NCBI RefSeq assembly: GCF_900115115.1
Contig: NZ_FOVI01000001.1
Span: forward strand, 266,606 to 330,605
Direction of reading: 5' to 3'
Source: Paenimyroides ummariense
Lineage (GTDB): Bacteria > Bacteroidota > Bacteroidia > Flavobacteriales > Flavobacteriaceae
DNA length: 64,000 nucleotides
Position numbers and translations under genes: made by a program. Below the pieces are notes generated by a model. That model ran no database searches, was not told where the DNA came from, and worked only from the letters and a program-made list of their open reading frames with translations. Shown here one piece after another: positions 18,746 through 27,716 of this stretch (positions within the stretch are counted from its first letter, which is position 1; each line of letters begins with the position of its first letter).

Positions 18746-20500
18746 ATGTACAGAAGTCACAATTGCGGCGAACTGCGTTTAGCCGATGTAAATAAAGAAA
18801 TTACGCTTGCGGGATGGGTTCAAAAATCTCGTGATAAAGGTTTTATGATTTGGGTTGATTTACGCGACCGTTACGGAATTACCCAATTAATTTTTGATGA
18901 ATCGCGTACCGAAGCAAGCGTTATGCAACTTGCAAAATCGTTGGGCCGTGAGTTTGTTATTCAGGTTAAAGGAACTGTAATTGAGCGTGAATCTAAAAAC
19001 GGAAATATTCCTACGGGTGAAATTGAAGTTTTGGTTAAGGAATTAACGATTTTAAACCAATCTCAACTGCCTCCATTCACTATTGAAGATGAAACCGATG
19101 GTGGCGAAGACATCCGTATGAAATACCGTTATTTGGATATCCGTCGTAATCCGGTTAAAAACAGCTTGTTGTTCCGCCACAAAGTAACACAAGAGGTTCG
19201 TAATTATTTATCGAATTTAGATTTCTGCGAGGTTGAAACACCTTATTTAATAAAATCTACACCGGAAGGTGCACGCGATTTTGTGGTGCCTTCACGTATG
19301 AATCCTGGTCAGTTTTACGCTTTGCCACAATCGCCACAAACATTTAAACAATTGTTGATGGTGGGCGGAATGGATAAATATTTCCAAATTGTGAAATGTT
19401 TCCGTGATGAAGATTTACGTGCCGACCGTCAGCCTGAATTTACGCAAATCGATTGCGAGATGTCGTTCATTGAGCAAGAAGATATTTTAAATGTTTTTGA
19501 AGGATTAACACGCCATTTACTAAAGAAAATCCACAACATAAAAATAGAGAAATTCCCACGTATGACGTTTGATGAAGCGATGAAAACGTACGGAAACGAC
19601 AAACCGGATATTCGTTTTGGAATGAAGTTTGGCGAATTAAACGCTGTGGCTCAACACAAAGAATTTTCGGTATTCAACTCGGCAGAATTAGTTGTTGGAA
19701 TTGCCGTTCCGGGAGCTGCAACATATACTCGTAAAGAAATTGATGCGTTGATTGACTGGGTAAAGCGTCCGCAGGTTGGTGCATCAGGCATGGTGTACGT
19801 AAAATGCGAAGCGAACAATCAATACAAATCATCGGTGGATAAATTTTACGATCAGGAAGATTTAGCGAAATGGGCAGCAGCAACTGGAGCAAAAGAAGGC
19901 GATTTAATTTTGGTTTTATCGGGCCCTGCAAACAAAACGCGTGCACAATTATCGGCATTGCGTATGGAATTAGGAAACCGTATGGGCTTGCGTAAACCAA
20001 ACGAGTTTGCGCCTTTATGGGTTGTTGATTTTCCGTTGTTGGAATGGGATGAAGAATCGGAACGTTTCCATGCAATGCACCACCCGTTTACATCGCCAAA
20101 ACCAGAAGATATGCACTTGTTAGATACCGATCCAGGTAAAGTTCGTGCAAACGCTTACGATTTGGTATTGAATGGTAACGAAATTGGAGGTGGATCTATC
20201 CGTATTCACGACAAAGACATGCAGGCTTTAATGTTTAAACATTTAGGCTTTACAACAGAACAAGCACAAGAACAGTTTGGCTTTTTAATGAACGCTTTCC
20301 AGTTTGGCGCGCCACCACACGGCGGTTTGGCTTTTGGATTAGATCGTTTAACAGCGATTTTAGGCGGACAAGAAACCATTCGCGATTTTATAGCGTTCCC
20401 TAAAAACAATTCGGGCAGAGATGTAATGATTGATGCTCCTGCAACGATTGATAACGCTCAGTTAAATGAATTATCTATTATGCTGAATGTAAAGGCATAG
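18746..20500 (+). CDS. aspS: Aspartyl-tRNA synthetase
   Basis: 584 aa, the normal size of bacterial-type AspRS. The N-terminal OB-fold anticodon-binding domain ([20 protein letters not shown]) is followed by the class II core with motif 2 ([19 protein letters not shown]) and motif 3 ([16 protein letters not shown]). The bacterial GAD insertion lies between them at about 290-420. It charges tRNA-Asp in the cytoplasm. It is monocistronic, with its own -7 element and a terminator directly after the stop. Confidence 0.97.
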   Translation: MYRSHNCGELRLADVNKEITLAGWVQKSRDKGFMIWVDLRDRYGITQLIFDESRTEASVMQLAKSLGREFVIQVKGTVIERESKNGNIPTGEIEVLVKELTILNQSQLPPFTIEDETDGGEDIRMKYRYLDIRRNPVKNSLLFRHKVTQEVRNYLSNLDFCEVETPYLIKSTPEGARDFVVPSRMNPGQFYALPQSPQTFKQLLMVGGMDKYFQIVKCFRDEDLRADRQPEFTQIDCEMSFIEQEDILNVFEGLTRHLLKKIHNIKIEKFPRMTFDEAMKTYGNDKPDIRFGMKFGELNAVAQHKEFSVFNSAELVVGIAVPGAATYTRKEIDALIDWVKRPQVGASGMVYVKCEANNQYKSSVDKFYDQEDLAKWAAATGAKEGDLILVLSGPANKTRAQLSALRMELGNRMGLRKPNEFAPLWVVDFPLLEWDEESERFHAMHHPFTSPKPEDMHLLDTDPGKVRANAYDLVLNGNEIGGGSIRIHDKDMQALMFKHLGFTTEQAQEQFGFLMNAFQFGAPPHGGLAFGLDRLTAILGGQETIRDFIAFPKNNSGRDVMIDAPATIDNAQLNELSIMLNVKA

Positions 20501-20519
20501 TTTTTATTATATAAAAATA

Positions 20520-20545
20520 AAATCCCAGCCGAACGGTTGGGATTT
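20520..20545 (+). terminator. Terminator of aspS
   Basis: AATCCCAGCCG pairs with CGGTTGGGATT (one G-T pair), loop AA, followed by a T run. Confidence 0.85.
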
Positions 20546-20677
20546 TTGTTTTGTTCTAATTTTCAAATAAAATTTTTGAGGCAGTCTAGTCAAAAATGGA
20601 TTAAAGTATTTACTTACAATAACATTTAGAAATCATTATCTTCACACTTTAAAAGTAGATTTAGATTTCTCTTGTTT

Positions 20678-21391
20678 ATGAATAACATTCAGTTAAAACT
20701 TTACGTAGATGATGCAATGAAAACGCTTACTGCATTATCTATTGATTTTATTACAATAATTCGTCATATTGAAGCTAATCAAAAAGACAAAGATTTCATT
20801 ATATCGAATTCTAACACGATACATTCTTCTTATCAAGAATCAAAATTTATAGATAAAATTTTAGTTGAGTATTAAGTACAAATATTTTAAGCGTTATTGA
20901 TTCAAAACAATTTGATAATAACCCCAAAAAAAGAAAGAGAAATTTCAGATTATGATGTCTTAAAATTAGCGACGCGAATAAATGGTAAAGAGAAAGTTCT
21001 AAATGCTAAACAATTCAGTATTACTAAAATTAGAGAAATTCATCAAAAAATAGAATATAGGAAACTAGTTGAAATTAAAACAATCCGTGACCAACATTAT
21101 TCACATGTTGAAAGAAGAAAGGATGACACTGATATGCTTGTTAAAGATATTGTGGACATAACTAGTTTATTTTTGAAAATGTTTGATGAAATATATAAAG
21201 CAATTAAAGCAAAGTCAATTTATGATCTCCCTATAAACATACAATTATTTGACCTTAAATTAAAAGCTTTTAAATATGATATGATGATGAAATATTTAAA
21301 CGAGTCCAAAAATCCAGAATTAAATATCTTAAAATCTATGGATCAATATTATACCTTTGAAGATTCTTATAAAAATTTATTCAGCAAATAA
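20678..21391 (+). pseudogene. HEPN-like (AbiU2-type) gene with two probable compensating frameshifts
   Basis: Two open segments, 20678-20875 (MNNIQLKLYVDDAMK...) and about 20897-21391 (starting only from TTG), lie in the same frame but are separated by two stops. Between them a different frame is open and reads VLSTNILSVIDSKQFDNN, which joins sensibly to both sides if one base is gained or lost near 20869 and one A in the A7 run near 20926-20932. The restored product is about 237 aa and helical. It contains TIRDQHYSHVER, a match to the R-x4-6-H motif of HEPN RNases, and resembles AbiU2-like abortive-infection proteins. It stands alone between aspS and a tRNA gene. A broken defence gene is the best reading; assembly error is the alternative. 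Confidence 0.5.
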
Positions 21392-21417
21392 CCGCATCAA
21401 TAACGGACTTTTTCTTG

Positions 21418-21504
21418 CAGAGAGAAAGGGATTCGAACCCTCGATGCAGTTACCCGCATACAAACTTTCCAGGCTTGCTCCTTCAACCACTCGGACATCT
21501 CTCT
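21418..21504 (-). tRNA. tRNA-Ser (GGA)
   Basis: 87 nt on the minus strand. Acceptor arms AGAGAGA and TCTCTCT with discriminator G, D arm TCCGAGTGGTTGAAGGA, anticodon loop CTGGAAA (anticodon GGA), a long variable arm typical of Ser, and a T arm with GGTTCGAATCC. CCA is not encoded. It reads UCC and UCU codons. Confidence 0.95.
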
Positions 21505-21549
21505 GTTTTGGTTTGTAAATTTATAGTAAATTGATTCTAAAAAAAAGTT

Positions 21550-23043
21550 TTAAGGCTTATGAAAACCTCGTTTTAATATTTTTGCAACTACATTTTTATA
21601 GAAAATATCATTAAACTGATTGCCATACTTTTTAGCAAATGCCTGTTCTTTTGTTAGGAAATCATTTTCACGTTCTTTAATAGCATCGTGTAGTTCATTT
21701 CTCTTTTTGAACATTGTTATGGCTTGTTCTGCTGTTTCAAATTTAGTTCTACTAAGGTTTTCTTTAATCCAACTTTCAAAATTATCATTTGCAAACGCTT
21801 CATTTTCTTCTTTCAATAAAGTGGTAAATTGTCTTTTAACCACACTATATTCCATGTATTCGTTAGATCCGTAAAAAGCTGCAGCAGCAGTTTCAAACGC
21901 AACATATTCTTTATCATCTAAAATATTCTCAGCTTTTTTTGGTACTATAACTTTTCTCTCCGTAATAAAATCAATAGGTAACATATCGGCAGTTTTCAAG
22001 TCGGCAAAAAATCCACTAAAATACACATCATTCGGGTTTACTAAATGTCCGCCTTTTTGAATTAGCACACAGTTTTGTTGAAAATATAATTGAGATTGCT
22101 CTTTGGTTTCTTTGTTAAACACTACAAACGGCACTTCTATTTCGGCAGTATCTTTTTGCAATTTAGAATTTAAATTACCGCCTTTTATAACCACACCTGA
22201 CAAATCGGGTCTTTTACGAGTTGGTTTTTTAATGATACAAAGTTTATAACCATCGTTTTCTGGTTCTACTTTAAAATATTCTTCAACAGGAACTCCCAAA
22301 CCATTAACTGCGAGCAAATAATCAGAATTTTCGAGATTAGCTGTAGTTAAATCGCTAAAAAAAGCAGCGCTTGAATTGTTATAGGTTTCATTTCTATTAG
22401 CGACTATCTTCTTGTTAGATTTTTCGTTTTCACTGAATAAAGAATATCCAAAATAATTGCTGTTCATGTAATTTTTAGGATCTAACGTTTGATAATTGAA
22501 CTGAACCTGAAAGGATTCTAAGTGAAATTTTATGGTATATCCCAGATTTTCATTATTTATAACGATTGGCTTATCGGAATGAGCAGAAAGCTGATTGGTT
22601 TTGGTATCGAAATAAAAATATAAATCGTTTTCGTTTACAATCTTTGTTCGTTTGGCGTTTTTGGTGTTTCCTATGAAAAAATGTTTAAAAGCTTTGAGCA
22701 TTTGCTTACGAGTAAAGACATTTTTATCGATCACTAACTCTTGTAAAACAGTTTCTTCAGGCTTTAGTCGGATTTTTAAATCAGTAGTTGAACCCGGATC
22801 TGATACAAGAAAATATTCGTACGCAAAAGCACTTACAACTAACTGATTTTTATTATTTGCCGGAATATTTATCTGAAAATTTCCTTTGGCATCTGTTTCG
22901 GTTGCTATAGTAGTATTATCTAAAAAAACCGATGCTGCTTCAACAGGTTTGCCAGTATCTGCACTTACAACAACTCCTTTAATTGTTTGTGCGTTAGTAA
23001 ATACGCTTAAAAAACAACATATCAATACGTAAAAATGCTTCAT
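21550..23043 (-). CDS. Secreted protein with carboxypeptidase-like regulatory domain
   Basis: 497 aa. A signal peptide (MKHFYVLICCFLSVFTNAQ) leads into a CarboxypepD_reg-like beta-sandwich (TIKGVVVSADTGKPVEAASV ... ETDAKGNFQINIP, residues 20-95). The rest, with FTRKQMLKAFKHFFIGNTKNAK and a long strand-rich middle, matches a Bacteroidota family known only as carboxypeptidase-like-regulatory-domain proteins. It has no TonB plug or barrel and no T9SS tail. It is probably periplasmic or outer-membrane associated. A terminator for the next gene upstream lies between them, so it is transcribed on its own. Confidence 0.75.
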   Translation of the reverse strand: MKHFYVLICCFLSVFTNAQTIKGVVVSADTGKPVEAASVFLDNTTIATETDAKGNFQINIPANNKNQLVVSAFAYEYFLVSDPGSTTDLKIRLKPEETVLQELVIDKNVFTRKQMLKAFKHFFIGNTKNAKRTKIVNENDLYFYFDTKTNQLSAHSDKPIVINNENLGYTIKFHLESFQVQFNYQTLDPKNYMNSNYFGYSLFSENEKSNKKIVANRNETYNNSSAAFFSDLTTANLENSDYLLAVNGLGVPVEEYFKVEPENDGYKLCIIKKPTRKRPDLSGVVIKGGNLNSKLQKDTAEIEVPFVVFNKETKEQSQLYFQQNCVLIQKGGHLVNPNDVYFSGFFADLKTADMLPIDFITERKVIVPKKAENILDDKEYVAFETAAAAFYGSNEYMEYSVVKRQFTTLLKEENEAFANDNFESWIKENLSRTKFETAEQAITMFKKRNELHDAIKERENDFLTKEQAFAKKYGNQFNDIFYKNVVAKILKRGFHKP

Positions 23044-23076
23044 AAATAAAAACTTAACTTCTTTAAAAACAAAAAA

Positions 23077-23099
23077 CTACCTTAGAATATCTAAGATAG
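23077..23099 (-). terminator. Terminator of the riboswitch-controlled secreted-protein gene
   Basis: On the minus strand CTATCTTAGA, loop TAT, TCTAAGGTAG (one G-T pair) is followed by TTTTTT. It lies 31 bases past the stop at 23130. Confidence 0.75.
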
Positions 23100-23129
23100 C
23101 TTTTTTAGAAAAATTAACTCGATTTATTT

Positions 23130-24245
23130 TTATTTTTTTACAAATTTTAAAGTAGCCGACCCTTTTGCTGTTTCAACTTTTAAAACATACACACCTGTTT
23201 TTAGGTTTGATACATTAATTGTTTGTGTATTAGCTTGTAACACTCTTTGACCTGCAATGTTGTATGCGGTTACATTTATAATGCTTTCGGCAGTTTGAAT
23301 GTTTAATATATCTGATGTTGGGTTTGGATATATGTTTGCTTCGATAGTATTATATTTATTGGTTGATAATGAAGCAGTGATATCTTGCGGAGTAAATGGT
23401 CTTCTTGCACCAATGCTTAAACCTAACCAATCGTCATTATCTAAAGTAACTAAAGATAGATCGCTTTCTGTTTTCCAGCTAGAAAGATCGGTTCCACTGT
23501 ATGCTTTCCATAAATTAGTTCCTGCTGTTTCGGTACGATTTCCGATAGTTACAGACGATAAAACATTTGCATTCATTACAAAATCAAATCCGCCATTTAA
23601 CTCTGTTTTTATCAAATCTAAAGCATCTTCTGCCGTAATTGATCCGTTATATTGAATTCCGAAAACATAAGAATCTGCTAAATTATTTGTATCAGTTCCA
23701 AAATCAATAACCACTAAACTTTGGTTTGATCCTGTTCCCAACCATGTAATAATGTCTGATTTTTTATACCATTGAGAGCTGTATGCAGGAATTGGTTCAA
23801 CTGGAGCTTGTGATGTAGGGTTGCTAAAACCATAAGAGACACCATACCAATGACCGTCTGTTAAGGCTGCAGAAACACCTCCGTTCATTGCGAATGTTTG
23901 TGCCGAAGTACCTGACCAAGTGCTCCACCAATCACTTCCGCCTATACTTGTGTGATCATTGAATGTGATATGATTTAAGAAGGGTCCACCTGTTGTTGGA
24001 TTAATAGTAAAATTAGGTTCAGCTGCTGCAATTGCAACTAACATACTAGCAAATGTTTGTCCAGTTCCTGGAGTATAATGGTATCCCCAAGCATACGATC
24101 GGTCATCGGTTCCGTCTTTAAAATCCACAACCAAATAAGCGGTTTCAGTTCCTGTTCCAACATGGAATTTAACATCTGCGGCATTAAATTGCGCAAAAAT
24201 AATCTGCGTAAAAAACAGTAAGAATAACAAAGTAATTCTTTTCAT
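23130..24245 (-). CDS. T9SS-secreted protein with duplicated domain, under cobalamin riboswitch
   Basis: 371 aa. A signal peptide (MKRITLLFLLFFTQIIFAQ) is followed by two related domains. Domain 1 (about 26-153) has VGTGTETAYLVVDFKDG, YAWGYHY, a WWSTWSG block and WYGVSYGF. Domain 2 (about 165-284) has LGTGSNQSLVVIDFG, YVFGIQYNG, LWKAYSG and WLGLSIGA. Residues 303-371 are a T9SS type A sorting domain (NIYPNPTSDILNI ... KTGVYVLKV ... KFVKK). The protein should therefore be exported through the Sec system and then T9SS to the cell surface or medium. The leader carries a cobalamin riboswitch, so expression should drop when B12 is plentiful. A surface B12-binding or B12-scavenging role, analogous to but not homologous by sight with BtuG, is my inference. 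I recall similar GTGSN..VDF...YxWGY domains in PEP-CTERM proteins but cannot name the family. Confidence 0.85.
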   Translation of the reverse strand: MKRITLLFLLFFTQIIFAQFNAADVKFHVGTGTETAYLVVDFKDGTDDRSYAWGYHYTPGTGQTFASMLVAIAAAEPNFTINPTTGGPFLNHITFNDHTSIGGSDWWSTWSGTSAQTFAMNGGVSAALTDGHWYGVSYGFSNPTSQAPVEPIPAYSSQWYKKSDIITWLGTGSNQSLVVIDFGTDTNNLADSYVFGIQYNGSITAEDALDLIKTELNGGFDFVMNANVLSSVTIGNRTETAGTNLWKAYSGTDLSSWKTESDLSLVTLDNDDWLGLSIGARRPFTPQDITASLSTNKYNTIEANIYPNPTSDILNIQTAESIINVTAYNIAGQRVLQANTQTINVSNLKTGVYVLKVETAKGSATLKFVKK

Positions 24246-24356
24246 AATATAAAAAATTTAAAGTTTTTTTCCCGAAACTTTATAGGAATATTTATGAAAA
24301 GATTTTTCGAATGAAGAACTCCTTTACCACTTTTATTCCCGAAAGTTAAAAATGAT

Positions 24357-24529
24357 TTAGGCAGGTCTCCTGGCTTGCATCTTATTGTAGGTCTTCCCAG
24401 AAAAAAAATCCAGTGACGTTTTTAATTTACAATAAGTTTGGTAGCATACAGTTGCGGGTACAGCTCAAGATTCGATTATATCTTACTTGATTCCCTTTTA
24501 AAGAACATGACGAATGTTCTACCAAAATC
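24357..24529 (-). promoter_or_regulatory. Cobalamin (B12) riboswitch
   Basis: The minus strand shows the conserved landmarks in order: GGTAGAAC, an AAAGGGAATCAAGT block, GAGCTGTACCCGCAACTGT (24467-24449, the B12 box core), GCTACCAAA pairing back to the first GGTAG, CACTGG, CTGGGAAGACC and GCAAGCCAGGAGACCTGCC (24378-24360). The element sits 112 bases upstream of the secreted-protein ATG at 24245 and directly after the stop of the TonB-like gene. By established behaviour of the class, AdoCbl or a related form binding should reduce translation or transcription of the downstream gene. Confidence 0.95.
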
Positions 24530-24547
24530 GGCACGAAGATACAAAAT

Positions 24548-24997
24548 TTATTCTAAAGCTAAACGAATAGGTACACGGTAGCGCACACGTTCTGGCTTAC
24601 CGTTAATTAAAACAGGATTTACACGTAATTTTTTAACTACGCGAACAGCTTCTGCATCGCAAACTTTACACAAACCCTTTTCTATCACTACGTCACTAAC
24701 AGATCCGTCTTTCTCTACTATAAACTGAATATAAATAGTTCCGGTGATTTCTAGTTCGAGTGCTTCGTCAGGAAAATTGTAGTTCTCGCCTAAAAACTGG
24801 GTTACCGATTTGCCTGATAGTGTTTTAATGCTTGTCGCATCTGCGTAAAATGACGGATCATCTGTATGAACTAATGTGTCGTTTACTGAATTTCCTGCAG
24901 GAGCTTCCACAACGCCTTTTTCTAAGGGAGTAGGAATATTTTGGGAAAATCCTGCCCAGGAAAATCCCATTATAAAAAGTGTAACAATTTTTTTCAT
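24548..24997 (-). CDS. TonB C-terminal-domain protein (secreted, soluble)
   Basis: 149 aa from ATG 24997; an upstream ATG at 25012 only adds MYIYF before the signal peptide MKKIVTLFIMGFSWAGFSQ. After a short linker, residues about 65-149 are a TonB C-terminal domain (LEITGTIYIQFIVEKDGSVSD, AEAVRVVKKL, NPVLINGKPERVRYRVPI). No N-terminal membrane anchor of classic TonB or Pro-rich spacer is present, so it is a periplasmic TonB-CTD protein common in Bacteroidota rather than a complete energy transducer. It sits just upstream of the B12 riboswitch gene, but a separate leader makes co-regulation uncertain. Confidence 0.85.
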   Translation of the reverse strand: MKKIVTLFIMGFSWAGFSQNIPTPLEKGVVEAPAGNSVNDTLVHTDDPSFYADATSIKTLSGKSVTQFLGENYNFPDEALELEITGTIYIQFIVEKDGSVSDVVIEKGLCKVCDAEAVRVVKKLRVNPVLINGKPERVRYRVPIRLALE

Positions 24998-25013
24998 AAA
25001 ATAAATATACAAA

Positions 25014-25043
25014 AAAAAGATGTCTTTTTACCGACATCTTTTT
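25014..25043 (-). terminator. Terminator of the 25049-25573 lipoprotein gene
   Basis: AAAAAGATGTC and GACATCTTTTT form an 11-bp stem with an 8-base loop; on the minus strand a T run follows. Confidence 0.8.
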
Positions 25044-25048
25044 AAAAA

Positions 25049-25573
25049 TTATTCTACAACAAACTCCACATTTTCTATGAGTGAAGTTTTTGGTGCCTTG
25101 AACGACAATTTTATTTTTGTTTGTTTGTCTGAATGATCTACCTTCAGCGTTCCTTGTGTTATTTTGTAGTAACCTGCTTCGCCTTTACAATAACAATGTT
25201 TTCCGTAAACCAGTTTTACATCTTGCAAAGCGGCATCTTTATACTCTTTTTTAAATGCTTTTGCAGGAATTTCCAAGAACAATTCTTCTTTGTAAAAATC
25301 ATCGGCATAATTTCCTTCCGCCTTGTTTCTGTCGAAGCTGTATTGTACCAAAACCGTTTCAGGGTTATAGATTGTTTGCGGATACAATTGTTCAAAACCA
25401 TTTAAGTTTAAAGCCTTTTCAGACTCGCGGGTAGCTGTTACTTTTCCGTTTTCTGGTGCAACAGAAACCATTGTTACCTTTTTGCCTAACCAATTGGTAG
25501 ATTCAACACCTTTTGTGGTTGAACAGCTTATTGCTACCGCCGAGAAAGCTAATAGCGCAATCATTTTTTTCAT
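25049..25573 (-). CDS. Lipoprotein, unknown function
   Basis: 174 aa. A short signal peptide ends in the lipobox AISC (Cys17). The mature part is predicted beta-rich (WLGKKVTMVSVAPENGKVTATRE, QTKIKLSFKAPKTSLIENVEFVVE) with a CYC pair near 132-134 (GKHCYCKGEAGYYKI). I do not recognise a family. It lies only 4 bases downstream of pth, so it is likely transcribed with it and then stopped by the hairpin at 25014-25043. It is probably attached to the outer or inner membrane facing the periplasm. Confidence 0.75.
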   Translation of the reverse strand: MKKMIALLAFSAVAISCSTTKGVESTNWLGKKVTMVSVAPENGKVTATRESEKALNLNGFEQLYPQTIYNPETVLVQYSFDRNKAEGNYADDFYKEELFLEIPAKAFKKEYKDAALQDVKLVYGKHCYCKGEAGYYKITQGTLKVDHSDKQTKIKLSFKAPKTSLIENVEFVVE

Positions 25574-25577
25574 ATTC

Positions 25578-26201
25578 TTATTTACCGTTATAATTATTCA
25601 TTGCATTGTTTAAACCCGCCAAAGCAAATTCTTTTACCGCTTTAGAAACCATGTCTAAACGTTCTTTTAAAGCCGTTGTTTCTTCATCAGTCCAATCGCC
25701 CAAAACATAATCAACCTGTTGTCCTTTTTTAAACTCATCTGATATTCCGAAACGCAAACGCGGATATTCTGAACTGTTCAAAATCAGCTGGATATTCTTC
25801 AAACCATTATGTCCGCCGTCTGATCCTTTTGGTTTAATTCTTATCGATCCGAAAGGTAAATTTAAATCATCTGTAATAATTAAAATATTTTCTTTGGTAA
25901 TTTTTTCTTTATCCATCCAATATTGTACTGCCTTACCCGATAAATTCATGTAAGTATTTGGTTTTAAAAGAAGTAATACCTTGTTTTTTATTTTTATTTG
26001 GGTTAACGATCCCAATTTTACTGTTTCAAAAGTTGCACCGGCTTCATTCGCCATAAAATCAACCGCTTTAAAGCCAATATTGTGGCGCGTGTTTACATAT
26101 TCGGCTCCAATGTTTCCCAATCCAACAATTAAATATTTAGTCATAATGTCTGTGTTTGCTTGCGCGTGCGGTTTTGAAAACCACTTTGTTAAAAAATTCA
26201 T
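25578..26201 (-). CDS. pth: Peptidyl-tRNA hydrolase
   Basis: 207 aa from ATG 26201. The core begins KYLIVGLGNIGAEYVNTRHNIGF, holding the catalytic His and the Asn-binding residues, and continues with KPNTYMNLSGKAV, DDLNLPFGSIRIKPKGSDGG and YPRLRFGI. It releases tRNA from peptidyl-tRNA in the cytoplasm. Three starts are possible: 26264, 26201 (MNFLTKWFSK..., an extension I recall from other flavobacterial Pth proteins) and 26144 (MTKYLIV, 188 aa, the classical length). An exact -7 element two bases before 26201 would place the transcript start at or after that ATG, which favours 26144. The start is therefore unsettled; the enzyme is not. Confidence 0.93.
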   Translation of the reverse strand: MNFLTKWFSKPHAQANTDIMTKYLIVGLGNIGAEYVNTRHNIGFKAVDFMANEAGATFETVKLGSLTQIKIKNKVLLLLKPNTYMNLSGKAVQYWMDKEKITKENILIITDDLNLPFGSIRIKPKGSDGGHNGLKNIQLILNSSEYPRLRFGISDEFKKGQQVDYVLGDWTDEETTALKERLDMVSKAVKEFALAGLNNAMNNYNGK

Positions 26202-26203
26202 TG

Positions 26204-26237
26204 CAAATGTATTAACTAATGGGTAATTTAGAACAAA
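26204..26237 (-). promoter_or_regulatory. Promoter of pth (-33 TTTG, -7 TACATTTG)
   Basis: On the minus strand TTTG at 26237-26234 is followed after 22 bases by TACATTTG at 26211-26204. Both fit the Bacteroidota promoter consensus. Transcription would begin near 26198, inside the longer pth reading frames. Confidence 0.6.
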
Positions 26238-26249
26238 ACAACGCAAATT

Positions 26250-27716
26250 ATGGATCACATACAAATAATTTGGGAATTTATAAAAGAATGGTATTGGATT
26301 CCTTTAACGCTGATAAATACCACCGCTTTTATTACCATTTTAGTTGAAAACGGCAAGCCCGAAAAAACCATTGCCTGGTTAATGGTTATTGTGTTCCTGC
26401 CTTTTTTCGGAGTTGGTTTGTATTATTTTTTCGGACAGAAATTTCAAAAAGAAAAATATTTTAAAAAGTTAGACAACCGCTACAAAGTTAAATTAGAAGA
26501 ACGTTGGAACGATTTAAAACCTTTTATAAGCAACGAAATTAAGCTTACCGAAACGTATGACGATCATTTAAATGATGTATTTGAATATCTGGCACACACA
26601 CAAACGTCAATTCCAACATCGAACAACAGCGTGGAGCTTTTAATTAATGGAGAAGAAAAATTTGCTGTGTTGCTGGAAGATCTAAAAAATGCAAAACACC
26701 ACATTCATATTGAATATTACATTTTTGATGAAGACGAAATTGGTTCGCAGCTTTTAAAAATTTTGGTTGATAAAGCAAAAGAAGGAATTGAAGTCCGTTT
26801 GATTATTGATGATTTTGGATCATCGCCTTTTGCAAAACGCAAAGCATATTATGAAAATTTAGGCATTCAGTTTGAAATTTTTCTACCCGTGCGTTTTTCA
26901 TCATTAGCCAATAGCAATTACCGAAATCACAGAAAAATTATTGTTATTGATGGATTGATCGGTTATGTTGGCGGAATCAATGTATCAGACAAATACATCA
27001 ATCCAAACAAATTCAAACTTTATTGGCGCGATACGGCTATTCGAATTTATGGCGATGCTACTAAAATGTTGCAAGCACAATTTTGGCTGCATTGGCAAAG
27101 TATTTCGGGAAAATCGTTTACATTGAATTACAACTATCTGCCGGAAATGCAAACGGTTTTTGAAAAGAAATTACCAATGACGTTTGCTTTTTCATCGCCT
27201 GGAAACACGCCGCCGTACATTATGGAATCGATGATTTTAAGCATTTCGGCAGCACAGAAAAGCATTCAGTTGTGTACGCCTTATTTTATTCCGACAGATT
27301 CTTTTAAAACAGCTTTGTTAATCGCTGTTTCAAAAGGTGTCGATGTTTCGCTGATGCTTCCGTCAAGAGGAGATTCTTCGGTTGTTCAGGCAGCATCGTT
27401 ATCATTCTTGAAACCTTTTATGGAGCGCGGGATGAAGGTTTATTTGTACGAAAAAGGATTTATGCACGCAAAAACCATCTGCATTGACGGATTATTGAGC
27501 TACATTGGAACCACCAATTTAGATTCGAGAAGTTTCTTGATAAACTTTGAACTTTCTGCAATTGTGTTAGATAAAACCATTGCCCAACAATTAACCGATC
27601 AGTTTGAAAAAGATACTCTGGTAAGCAAATTTTTCACCGCAGACTTATGGAAAAACGAAAAATGGTATTACAAAGCCTTTGCATCAATCTGCAGATTGTT
27701 GGCGCCTTTGTTATAA
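26250..27716 (+). CDS. cls: Cardiolipin synthase (phospholipase D family)
   Basis: 488 aa. Two N-terminal membrane helices (IPLTLINTTAFITILVE and TIAWLMVIVFLPFFGVGLYYFFG) are followed by two PLD domains. HKD motif 1 is HRKIIVIDGLIGYVGGIN (about residue 225) and motif 2 is HAKTICIDGLLSYIGTTN (about 405); both are complete. The enzyme joins two phosphatidylglycerols to cardiolipin at the inner membrane. Its ATG lies 49 bases from the pth start on the other strand, and its last six bases overlap the convergent gene at 27711. Confidence 0.94.
   Translation: MDHIQIIWEFIKEWYWIPLTLINTTAFITILVENGKPEKTIAWLMVIVFLPFFGVGLYYFFGQKFQKEKYFKKLDNRYKVKLEERWNDLKPFISNEIKLTETYDDHLNDVFEYLAHTQTSIPTSNNSVELLINGEEKFAVLLEDLKNAKHHIHIEYYIFDEDEIGSQLLKILVDKAKEGIEVRLIIDDFGSSPFAKRKAYYENLGIQFEIFLPVRFSSLANSNYRNHRKIIVIDGLIGYVGGINVSDKYINPNKFKLYWRDTAIRIYGDATKMLQAQFWLHWQSISGKSFTLNYNYLPEMQTVFEKKLPMTFAFSSPGNTPPYIMESMILSISAAQKSIQLCTPYFIPTDSFKTALLIAVSKGVDVSLMLPSRGDSSVVQAASLSFLKPFMERGMKVYLYEKGFMHAKTICIDGLLSYIGTTNLDSRSFLINFELSAIVLDKTIAQQLTDQFEKDTLVSKFFTADLWKNEKWYYKAFASICRLLAPLL

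Noticed and set aside
19674..20075. 133-codon minus-strand frame inside aspS
   Set aside because: It lies antisense to the conserved catalytic part of aspS and has no recognisable features.
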